From: KBS50 sp042666615
GTDB taxonomy: Bacteria > Actinomycetota > Actinomycetes > Mycobacteriales > Micromonosporaceae
DNA length: 64,000 nucleotides
Direction of reading: 5' to 3'
Assembly (NCBI RefSeq): GCF_042666615.1
Contig: NZ_JBHTDD010000034.1
Location: 1-64,000 of the forward strand
Shown: piece by piece, positions 58,253 to 64,000 of the stretch
Layout: the number at the start of each line of letters is the position of its first letter
Numbering within the stretch: the stretch's first letter is position 1
The notes under the pieces: model-generated
Told to the model about the DNA's origin: nothing
What the model saw: only the letters and a program-made list of their open reading frames with translations
Databases searched by the model: none
Position numbers and translations under genes: made by a program

Positions 58253-60223
58253 ATGGCCGGCGGCAACCGATTCCGGTACGGCGCCTGGCGCGGCGGACCC
58301 GATCCGCTCGCCCCGCCGTACGACGTGCGGGCCGCGGTGGACGCCGTCGGCGCGGAGATGCTGGCCGGGGGAAGCCTGCGGGACGCGCTGCGCGGGCTGC
58401 TGCGCCGCGGCCCGGACGGCCGGGGCGGCCTGGACGACCTGGTGGCGCGGGCGCGGCGGCTGCGCCGGGAGGCGATGCGTCGAGGCAACCTGGACGGGAC
58501 GATCACCCGGTCCCAGGCGTTGCTGGACCAGGCCCTCGCGGCCGAGCGGGACGAACTGCGCGGGCGGGACGACGAGGCGGCCCGGTTCAACGAGGCGGTG
58601 CTGGACAACCTGCCCGGCTCCACCGCCCGGGCGATCGAGGAGCTGGCCGGGTACGACTGGGCCAGCGACGAGGCCCGCCGGACGTACCAGCAGATCCTGG
58701 ACGGGCTGCGTGGCGAGGTGCTGGAACAGCGCTTCGCCGGGCTGCGGGACGCGCTGCGCGCCTCGGCCGGCGACCCGGCGGTGCAGCGGCGGGTCGCCGA
58801 GATGATGGGCGACCTGAACGACCTGCTGGACCGGCATGCCCGGGGGGAGGACACCACCGACGCGTTCGCCGAGTTCATGCGGCGGCACGGCGAGTTCTTC
58901 CCGGAGCGGCCGGAATCGGTCGACGAGCTGATCGACGCGCTGGCCCGGCGGGCGGCGGCGGGGGAGCGGCTGATGCGCTCGCTGTCGCCGCAACAGCGGG
59001 AGGAACTGGCCGGGTTGATGCGGCAGTCGCTCGGCGACCGGCTGGCCGGCGAGCTGGACCGGCTGGACGCGAACCTGCGTACGCTGCGGCCGGACCTGGC
59101 CTGGGATCGGCGCGACCGGGTCCGCGGCTCCGAACCCCTCGGCTACGGCGAGGCGACCGGGGCGCTCGGCGAGATCGCCGACCTGGACGATCTGCTCGAC
59201 CAGCTCGGACAGGAGCATCCGGGAGCCACCCTGGACGACATCGACGTCGACGCGGTGGCGCGCGGCCTCGGGCGGGGCGCCGCTGACGACGTACGCCGGT
59301 TGCGGGAGCTGGAACGGGAGCTGCGCCGGCAGGGCTGGGTGTCGCGGACCGCCGAAGGGTTGACGTTGAGCCCGAAGGCGCTGCGCCGGTTGGGCGGCAC
59401 CGCGCTGCGGGCGATCTTCGGGGACCTGCACGGTGGCCGCCGGGGGCAGCACGACCTCCGGTCCGCCGGCGCCGCCGGTGAGATCACCGGGGCCTCCCGC
59501 CGCTGGGAGTACGGCGACGAACAGCCACTGGACGTGGTCCGCACCATCGGCCGGGCGGTCCGCCGGGCCGGGCCGGGGGTGCCGGTCCAGCTCGCGGTGG
59601 AGGACTTCGAGGTGGTGGAGACCGAGGCGCGGGCCTCGGCCGCGGTCGCGCTCTGCGTCGACCTGTCCTTCTCGATGATCTCCGAGGGTCGGTGGGGTCC
59701 GATGAAGCAGACCGCCCTGGCCCTGTCGCACCTGGTCGCCACCAGGTTCCCGCAGGACGCGTTGCAGATCGTCGGCTTCGGCCGGACGGCGTCGCCGTTG
59801 AGTCAGCAGGAGCTGGCCGCGATCGAGCCGGATCTCGTGCAGGGCACCAACCTGCAACACGCGTTGAAGCTCGCGGCCCGGCATCTGCGCCGGCATTCCG
59901 GGTCGGAGCCGGTGGTGCTGGTGGTGACCGACGGCGAGCCGACCGCGCACCTGGACCCGGACGACGGCGAGGCGCTGTTCCACTGGCCGCCGCTGCGCGA
60001 GACCATCGAAGTCACGGTGGCGGAGGTGGACAACCTCACCCGGTACGGAGCCACGCTGAACCTGTTCATGCTCGGCGAGGATCCGGGCCTGCGCCGGTTC
60101 GTCGACGCGGTGGCCCGGCGCAGCGGCGGACGGGTGCTCACCCCGGACGCCGAGGACCTCGGACGGTACGTGGTGGCGGACTATCTGCGCGCCCGCCGGG
60201 GTCGCCGGCGGCGGGCGGCCTGA
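58253..60223 (+). CDS. VWA domain protein, partner of MoxR ATPase
   Basis: 656 aa. A long helical N-terminal part (about 1-430) is followed by a von Willebrand A domain (about 455-640) with an intact MIDAS: ALCVDLSFSMIS (D-x-S-x-S), VQGTNLQHAL and VVTDGEPTAH. It corresponds to the ChlD/CoxE-like half of the ATPase-VWA chaperone pair. ATG 58253 comes two bases after the ATPase stop. Confidence 0.9.
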   Translation: MAGGNRFRYGAWRGGPDPLAPPYDVRAAVDAVGAEMLAGGSLRDALRGLLRRGPDGRGGLDDLVARARRLRREAMRRGNLDGTITRSQALLDQALAAERDELRGRDDEAARFNEAVLDNLPGSTARAIEELAGYDWASDEARRTYQQILDGLRGEVLEQRFAGLRDALRASAGDPAVQRRVAEMMGDLNDLLDRHARGEDTTDAFAEFMRRHGEFFPERPESVDELIDALARRAAAGERLMRSLSPQQREELAGLMRQSLGDRLAGELDRLDANLRTLRPDLAWDRRDRVRGSEPLGYGEATGALGEIADLDDLLDQLGQEHPGATLDDIDVDAVARGLGRGAADDVRRLRELERELRRQGWVSRTAEGLTLSPKALRRLGGTALRAIFGDLHGGRRGQHDLRSAGAAGEITGASRRWEYGDEQPLDVVRTIGRAVRRAGPGVPVQLAVEDFEVVETEARASAAVALCVDLSFSMISEGRWGPMKQTALALSHLVATRFPQDALQIVGFGRTASPLSQQELAAIEPDLVQGTNLQHALKLAARHLRRHSGSEPVVLVVTDGEPTAHLDPDDGEALFHWPPLRETIEVTVAEVDNLTRYGATLNLFMLGEDPGLRRFVDAVARRSGGRVLTPDAEDLGRYVVADYLRARRGRRRRAA

Positions 60224-60307
60224 CCGCGTCGGGGCCGGTGCTGGGCGGCCTAGCTGGGCTTCGCGGTGGACGGCGTCGGGTCGGCGTCGGTTGTTCGGGT
60301 CTCCGGC

Positions 60308-60340
60308 GTAGCCGGCTGTGCGAGCCCCCGCTAGTCGATT
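60308..60340 (+). repeat. Degenerate copy of the 62-bp intergenic element
   Basis: GTAGCCGGCTGTGCGAGCCC followed by CCGCTAGTCGA mirrors GAGCCGGGTTTGCGAGCCCC and GCAGTCGCGA of the tandem duplication at 49365-49488. It covers the 3' end of the TPR gene and the intergenic space. Confidence 0.45.
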
Positions 60341-61026
60341 TCGCCGGCCGTGTGCCGGTGGTCGGTCGCCGACGGCCGGGCGACGCCCAGCTGGGTGCGG
60401 GCCTCCTCGATCCAGGTGAGGATCCCGCCGGCCCCTGCGTCCTCCGCCAGCACGGCCGCCTCGGCGAGGATGTCTGGCACCTCGTGGCCCCGGTCGCCGT
60501 CGGCGGCGAGGTAGGCCAGCGCCACAAGGTTCGCCGCGACCCCCGCCGAGAATCCGATCTCGCGACGCAGCCGGGTGGATTCCAGCATCCGCTCGCGTGC
60601 CTCGTCCGGTCGACCCGCTGACTGCGCGGCGAACCCCAGATGCCGTAACGCGTACGACTGGGTGAGCCGGTCGCCGGCCTTGCTGGCCAGTTCGAGCGCC
60701 TGCGCGAAGTACGGCACCCCGGTATCGGTATCGCCTGCCACGACCTGGTGGTAGGCGCCGATCCAGAAGGCGCTCTCCGCCTCGCCACGGACGTCTCCCA
60801 GGGCCCGGTAACCGTCGGCGGCCTGTTGGAAGAGCGCCAGCTCGTGGGGATCCGGCTGGCGATCGTCGAGGAACCGGGCGTGGTGGATCCGGCCCTGGGC
60901 CAGCGCGACGTCGGCGGCCAGCCCGTCGAGGTCCCGTTCCGCCTCGGCCAGCCCCGTCGGGTCACCGCCGAAGACGGCGCGTTCGTACCGGTGCTGCGCT
61001 CTCGCTAGTCGCTGGTCCCCGTCCAT
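60331..61026 (-). CDS. Tetratricopeptide-repeat-like protein
   Basis: 231 aa, all-helical. Repeated helix pairs can be seen: LFQQAADGYRALGDVRGEAE, YFAQALELASKAGDRLTQSY, ERMLESTRLRREIGFSAGVA and ILAEAAVLAEDAGAGG, the pattern of TPR scaffolds. No enzyme domain. GGAGG six bases before ATG 61026; ATG 61041 is an alternative. It probably mediates protein contacts; the partner is unknown. Confidence 0.7.
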   Translation of the reverse strand: MDGDQRLARAQHRYERAVFGGDPTGLAEAERDLDGLAADVALAQGRIHHARFLDDRQPDPHELALFQQAADGYRALGDVRGEAESAFWIGAYHQVVAGDTDTGVPYFAQALELASKAGDRLTQSYALRHLGFAAQSAGRPDEARERMLESTRLRREIGFSAGVAANLVALAYLAADGDRGHEVPDILAEAAVLAEDAGAGGILTWIEEARTQLGVARPSATDHRHTAGEID

Positions 61027-61082
61027 CACAACCTCCCCCATGGTCACACCACCATGCCATAGCCACATCGTCACTCGATCCC

Positions 61083-61165
61083 GGCCCTGCCCGCTGACTT
61101 GATCCGGCCCTGCCCGGGGGCATGATCCGGCCCTGCTCGGGGCTTGATCCGGCCCTGCCGGCTGG
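61083..61165 (+). repeat. Four degenerate ~23-bp repeats
   Basis: The phrase TGATCCGGCCCTGC recurs at about 61098, 61121 and 61144, with a first imperfect copy at 61077, separated by variable G/C-rich tails. They lie in the divergent promoter region between the TPR gene and the gene at 61188. Confidence 0.75.
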
Positions 61166-61175
61166 AGGCCGGCCA

Positions 61176-61181
61176 TAGACT
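61176..61181 (+). promoter_or_regulatory. -10 element of gene at 61188
   Basis: TAGACT six bases before ATG 61188; the same hexamer as before ftsE. Predicts a leaderless mRNA. Confidence 0.5.
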
Positions 61182-61187
61182 CGCGGC

Positions 61188-61658
61188 ATGGACACGGCCG
61201 TGCTCCGTGCCGCGTACGACGTGCTGCTGGCCGAGGTCGCGGCCGGCGGGTTCGGTCCGCCGCCACCCGGTGATTGGACCGCCGAGCAGGTGGTGGCGCA
61301 CCTGACGCTTAACGACGACCTGCTGGCCACGGCCACCGAGGCGGTGCTGGCCGGCGCCCCGTGGGCCTATTACAACCACAACGCCGTGCACACACCAGAG
61401 CTCAACGAGTTGATCAGCGGGTGTGGTGGCCTGGCCGGGGTGGCTGACCGGCTGCGGGCCAGTAGCCAGCGATTGTGCAACCTGGTGGATCGGCTGGACG
61501 TGCTGGCCGCCGATACGCCGGTGGAGACGCACATCCGCGACGGCGACCGGATCGTGGTGGACGAGCCGTTGCCGTGGGGGCGGACGCTGGACATCCACGA
61601 GCGGGTCCACCTGCCCGCGCACACCGATCAGCTTCGCGCTTTGCGGCCCGCCGCCTGA
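61188..61658 (+). CDS. DinB/maleylpyruvate isomerase-N-like protein
   Basis: 156 aa four-helix bundle type. DWTAEQVVAHLTLNDDLLAT and the histidines in ERVHLPAHTDQLRALR resemble the metal-binding DinB/MDMPI-N fold that is widespread in actinomycetes, often mycothiol-dependent. Exact family and reaction unknown. Leaderless start, tandem repeats follow the stop. Confidence 0.6.
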   Translation: MDTAVLRAAYDVLLAEVAAGGFGPPPPGDWTAEQVVAHLTLNDDLLATATEAVLAGAPWAYYNHNAVHTPELNELISGCGGLAGVADRLRASSQRLCNLVDRLDVLAADTPVETHIRDGDRIVVDEPLPWGRTLDIHERVHLPAHTDQLRALRPAA

Positions 61659-61675
61659 GTGGCTCGACCCGCCGC

Positions 61676-61787
61676 CTTGAGTGGCTCCCGCTTTGAGTGG
61701 CTCCCGCTTTGAGTGGCTCCCGCCTTGAGTGGCTCCCGCCTTGAGTGGCTCCCGCTTTGAGTGGCTCCCGCCTTGAGCGGCTCGACC
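61676..61787 (+). repeat. Seven 16-bp tandem repeats
   Basis: Units YTTGAGTGGCTCCCGC run without spacer at 61676, 61692, 61708, 61724, 61740, 61756 and 61772 (last diverged). Since 16 is not a multiple of three the array reads through all frames, and it is not coding. It begins 18 bases after the stop of the preceding gene. Confidence 0.9.
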
Positions 61788-61830
61788 CCGCCGCCTCAGC
61801 GGTTCGGCGTCGGACGCAGCCCACGCCCCC

Positions 61831-61859
61831 TTGACGCAACCAGCCGATTGCAATAGCTT
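61831..61859 (+). promoter_or_regulatory. Promoter of the AHSA1-ArsR operon
   Basis: TTGACG (61831-61836), 17-base spacer, TAGCTT (61854-61859): the best sigma-70-like promoter of the window. The sequence around and after the -10 is A/T-rich and holds the dyad GCAAC-N6-GTTGC (61865-61880), a possible operator for the ArsR protein of the operon. Confidence 0.6.
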
Positions 61860-61898
61860 ATATGGCAACCAACAAGTTGCTACATGCTGGAGGTCGTG

Positions 61899-62330
61899 AT
61901 GGCGTTCCCTGACCGGATAGAGCGCACCCTGGACATCGCCCATCCGCCCGCCAAGGTGTGGGCCGCGCTCACCACCGCCGAAGGGCTGGGTACCTGGTTC
62001 GGCAACCAGGCGACGATCGACCTGCGCCCGGGTGGCGCGGCCCGGCTCACCTGGGCCAGTGGTGATCGGGCCAACCTGCGTATCGAACGGGTCGAGGAGC
62101 CGACCGTCTTCGGGTTCACCTGGCACGTCTACGGGCTGCCTGAGGACGATCCGCGGCGCACCTACGTCGAGTTCACGCTCGAACCGGTCGGTGCCGGCAC
62201 CCGGCTGACCGTGGTGGAGTCCGGCTTCGCCCAGTTGTCGGAGGACTCCCACGCCAAGGCGTACGACGGCAACACCGACGGATGGGCCAGCGAACTGGGC
62301 GAGTTGGTCGAATACCTCGATGCCGCCTGA
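61899..62330 (+). CDS. SRPBCC/AHSA1 family protein 1
   Basis: 143 aa. START-like fold of AHSA1 type: RTLDIAHPPAKVWAALTTAE, GLGTWFGNQATIDLRPGGAA, YVEFTLEPVGAGTRLTVVES, GWASELGELVEYLD. Such proteins bind hydrophobic ligands or act with ArsR-like regulators; reaction unknown. GGAGG five bases before ATG 61899; ATG 61884 is in frame but lies before that site. It overlaps the arsR-like gene by 11 bases. Confidence 0.85.
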   Translation: MAFPDRIERTLDIAHPPAKVWAALTTAEGLGTWFGNQATIDLRPGGAARLTWASGDRANLRIERVEEPTVFGFTWHVYGLPEDDPRRTYVEFTLEPVGAGTRLTVVESGFAQLSEDSHAKAYDGNTDGWASELGELVEYLDAA

Positions 62331-62664
62331 CGTCGAGGCGATTGACGTCGAGGCGATCGCCGAGCAGGTCTTCATCGCACTGGCCGATCCGTCCCGGCGC
62401 GGCATCCTGGCCGAACTGGCGGCGAACGGTCCGGCCACGGCCACCGATCTGGCTGGCCGGCTGCCGATCACCCGACAGGCAATAGCGAAACACCTGGCCC
62501 TGCTGGCCGAGGCCGGCCTGGTCGCCGCCGAGCCGGGGGAGCGGCGCCGGGTCCGTTACCGGCTCCGTTCCGCTCCGATGCGGGTGGCACAGCAGTTCCT
62601 GGCAGCTTTGGCCCGGGACTGGGACGACCGGCTCGACGCGCTGCGCGAGCACCTCAACCGCTGA
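62320..62664 (+). CDS. ArsR family transcriptional regulator
   Basis: 114 aa winged helix. IALADPSRRGILAELAANGP, ATATDLAGRLPITRQAIAKH and LALLAEAGLVAAEPGERRRV are the helix-turn-helix and wing. No cysteine metal-binding motif is seen, so it belongs to the ligand- or partner-sensing ArsR type that travels with AHSA1 genes. Probably represses the operon promoter at 61831. Confidence 0.9.
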   Translation: MPPDVEAIDVEAIAEQVFIALADPSRRGILAELAANGPATATDLAGRLPITRQAIAKHLALLAEAGLVAAEPGERRRVRYRLRSAPMRVAQQFLAALARDWDDRLDALREHLNR

Positions 62665-62687
62665 GACGGCAGAAAGCCGAGGAAATC

Positions 62688-63188
62688 ATGAGCAAGCAGA
62701 GCTTCGTCACGTCCTTCGTGGTGGACCGGGCCCCGACGGAGGTGTTCGACGCCGTCACCAACGTCCGCGGCTGGTGGTCGGAGGAAGTCGTCGGGGGCAC
62801 CGAACGACCGGGTGACGAGTTCGACTACCGGTACGGTGACACCCATCGGTGCCGGATCCGGGTGACTGAGTCCGTCCCCGGCCGGAAGGTGTCTTGGCTG
62901 GTGTTGGACAACCATTTCAGCTTCACCGAGGACACCGCCGAGTGGACGGGCACCACGATCGACTTCGAGATCCTCGAGCGGGAGGATGGTGGGACCGAGC
63001 TGCGCTTCACCCATCACGGCCTGGTCCCCGAGTACGAGTGCTTCGAGGTGTGCGTCCAGGGGTGGAGCTTCTATGTCGGCAAGAGCCTGCGGAGCCTGAT
63101 CGCGACCGGGGTGGGGCAGCCCAACGGTGGGGGCGGCCGGGTGCGTACCGCCGCCGAGCGGGATCTGGTGGCCGCTCGGGACCGATAG
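62688..63188 (+). CDS. SRPBCC/AHSA1 family protein 2
   Basis: 166 aa. TEVFDAVTNVRGWWSEEVVG and FEILEREDGGTELRFTHHGL are the AHSA1 signature; ECFEVCVQGWSFYVGKSLRS at the end. GAGGAAATC precedes the ATG, 23 bases after arsR. Third gene of the operon, followed by a nested palindrome. Confidence 0.85.
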   Translation: MSKQSFVTSFVVDRAPTEVFDAVTNVRGWWSEEVVGGTERPGDEFDYRYGDTHRCRIRVTESVPGRKVSWLVLDNHFSFTEDTAEWTGTTIDFEILEREDGGTELRFTHHGLVPEYECFEVCVQGWSFYVGKSLRSLIATGVGQPNGGGGRVRTAAERDLVAARDR

Positions 63189-63200
63189 TCGACCCGATCC

Positions 63201-63245
63201 CTGGGCTATCAACATAATGTTGACAACAGTGTGTTGATAGCCCAG
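63201..63245. promoter_or_regulatory. Nested palindrome, probable operator
   Basis: CTGGGCTATCAACA (63201-63214) pairs perfectly with 63232-63245, and between them TGTTGACAACA (63218-63228) is itself a dyad. The half-site TGTTG/CAACA appears four times in alternating orientation. CATAAT (63213-63218) is a good -10 inside it. Position, 11 bases before ATG 63256, and A/T-rich content fit an operator for one of the two downstream putative DNA-binding proteins; a hairpin ending the upstream operon is the alternative. Confidence 0.65.
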
Positions 63246-63255
63246 GGTGGTCAAC

Positions 63256-63642
63256 ATGTCGTACTCCGATGGGGAACTCGCCGTCCGTGAGACGGAAGCG
63301 TGTGACCGCTTGTTGGACCGCGGCGCGGCGTCCCTGCCCCGGCCGCCGTGGCTGCGCGGGAGCCAACCACCCTCGGCGGTCGACCTGATCCGCTTCGCCC
63401 TGTGGCGGAGCACCTCGGGAGACCTGGACGAGGACGGCGTACTGGCCGCGCTGACCCTGCTGGCCGCGGCCCGGGCCGAGATGGACCAGGTGGAGTCGGC
63501 GATGCTGTTCGTCGCGCGCTCTCAGGGTCTGTCCTGGCCGCAGATCTCCCGAGCGTTGGGGCTGGCCTCGGCGCAGGCCGCACAGCAGCGGTACGACCGG
63601 GTGACGGGCCGCGTCGAGCAGCGCGGGAGCGCGGCGTCGTGA
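63256..63642 (+). CDS. Putative DNA-binding protein (HTH)
   Basis: 128 aa. The C-terminal half has LSWPQISRALGLASAQAAQQ, a helix-turn-helix-like segment found in small actinobacterial proteins; the N-terminal half is acidic and helical. ATG 63256 preferred over GTG 63247 because AGGGTGG lies eight bases upstream. It overlaps the following gene as GTGA. It may bind the nested palindrome in front of it. Confidence 0.55.
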   Translation: MSYSDGELAVRETEACDRLLDRGAASLPRPPWLRGSQPPSAVDLIRFALWRSTSGDLDEDGVLAALTLLAAARAEMDQVESAMLFVARSQGLSWPQISRALGLASAQAAQQRYDRVTGRVEQRGSAAS

Positions 63643-64000
63643 CGTTCCGGTCCACACCGGAGGATCTGGCCCTGCACGGCGTACGGGTGCTGGGTTTCCC
63701 CACGGCGTCTCGGGTTGCCGCGCGCTACCGGCTCGCCGTCGACACGGTCACCGAGGCGCTGCTTGACTTCGAGGCCCGAGGCTGGGTCCGAAACCTGACC
63801 TTCGTCGACAGTTCCGGGTGGTCCCTCTCCGACGCCGGCCGGATCGAGAACGAGCGCCGCCTGGCCGAGGAACTGGACCGGGCCGGCGTACGGGATGCCG
63901 TGGTGCGCGCGCATGCCGAGTTCGTGCCGCTGAACCGGCGTTTCGGCGTGGCCTGCACCGACTGGCAGGTACGGCCGACCCGGCTCGACCCGATGGCCTT
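63639..64000 (+). CDS. Putative winged-helix regulator (partial, runs off window)
   Basis: Starts at GTG 63639, overlapping the previous stop, and remains open to the end of the window (120 codons seen). GVRVLGFPTASRVAARYRLA, VDTVTEALLDFEARGWVRNL and SSGWSLSDAGRIENERRLAE suggest a winged-helix DNA-binding domain with the usual 'T-x-x-G' end of the wing. The C terminus lies outside the window. Probably co-transcribed with the HTH gene before it. Confidence 0.6.
   Translation, partial: MTFRSTPEDLALHGVRVLGFPTASRVAARYRLAVDTVTEALLDFEARGWVRNLTFVDSSGWSLSDAGRIENERRLAEELDRAGVRDAVVRAHAEFVPLNRRFGVACTDWQVRPTRLDPMA

Noticed and set aside
61676..61787. CRISPR-like array
   Set aside because: Units are 16 bp and abut without unique spacers, so this is a simple tandem repeat; no cas gene is present.

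Overview
The window is high-GC DNA from a filamentous actinomycete, most likely a member of the Micromonosporaceae (Micromonospora-like). The grounds are the gene order prfB-ftsE-ftsX-smpB-ssrA, very high G/C at third codon positions, frequent GTG/TTG starts, many ATGA/GTGA gene overlaps, GAF-ANTAR proteins, and a recurrent promoter layout (TANNNT six to eight bases before the start codon) that implies leaderless mRNAs. The species call is an inference.

Layout. 0.2-8.9 kb is core chromosome: a PadR regulator, release factor 2, FtsEX, SmpB and tmRNA with its terminator, then a hemerythrin-like protein, a benzoylformate-decarboxylase-type ThDP enzyme, MTA phosphorylase, a YqgE protein and tRNA-Ala(GGC). 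From 8.9 to 23.6 kb lies a genomic island inserted in the 3' half of that tRNA gene. A perfect 45-bp repeat of the tRNA 3' end (8865-8909 and 23517-23561), inside a longer diverged repeat of about 195 bp, marks the two ends. The island carries two GAF-ANTAR regulators, a SigB/SigF-type sigma factor, a fatty-acid desaturase, two LapA-like/DUF5994 gene pairs (one decayed), a pyrophosphatase, two glycosyltransferases with an (alpha/alpha)-barrel-like partner, and a 1061-residue LPXTG surface protein with an ice-binding-like head and six repeats. No integrase survives. Just beyond the second att copy (23.7-26.9 kb) are a recombinase scrap, a ParA-like ATPase without Walker A, and an isolated qatB-qatC pair, which is half of the four-gene Qat anti-phage system.

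27.6-40.3 kb holds a VOC protein, an ECF sigma/CU044_5270/GT-C glycosyltransferase operon and a nine-gene operon running leftward: IclR regulator, complete branched-chain-type ABC importer (livKHMGF), maleate-isomerase-like protein, threonine-synthase-like PLP enzyme and M24 peptidase. 40.5-50.2 kb holds a small membrane protein, TAT-exported multicopper oxidase and NarL-type two-component pair in one coupled operon, then a site-2 protease with CBS domains, a LysR/SDR divergon, an aldo-keto reductase and a second two-component pair separated by a 62-bp tandem duplication. 50.2-64.0 kb holds an ECF sigma with an Asp-box propeller membrane protein, an MFS exporter/TetR divergon whose operator motif recurs before a flavin monooxygenase-SDR operon, a leaderless MoxR ATPase/VWA pair, a TPR protein, an AHSA1-ArsR-AHSA1 operon, and two small putative DNA-binding genes behind a nested palindrome; the last gene runs off the window.

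Three clusters of short tandem repeats with 16- to 25-bp units lie in intergenic spaces of the last 8 kb. All identifications rest on reading translations and motifs by eye; no database search was possible.
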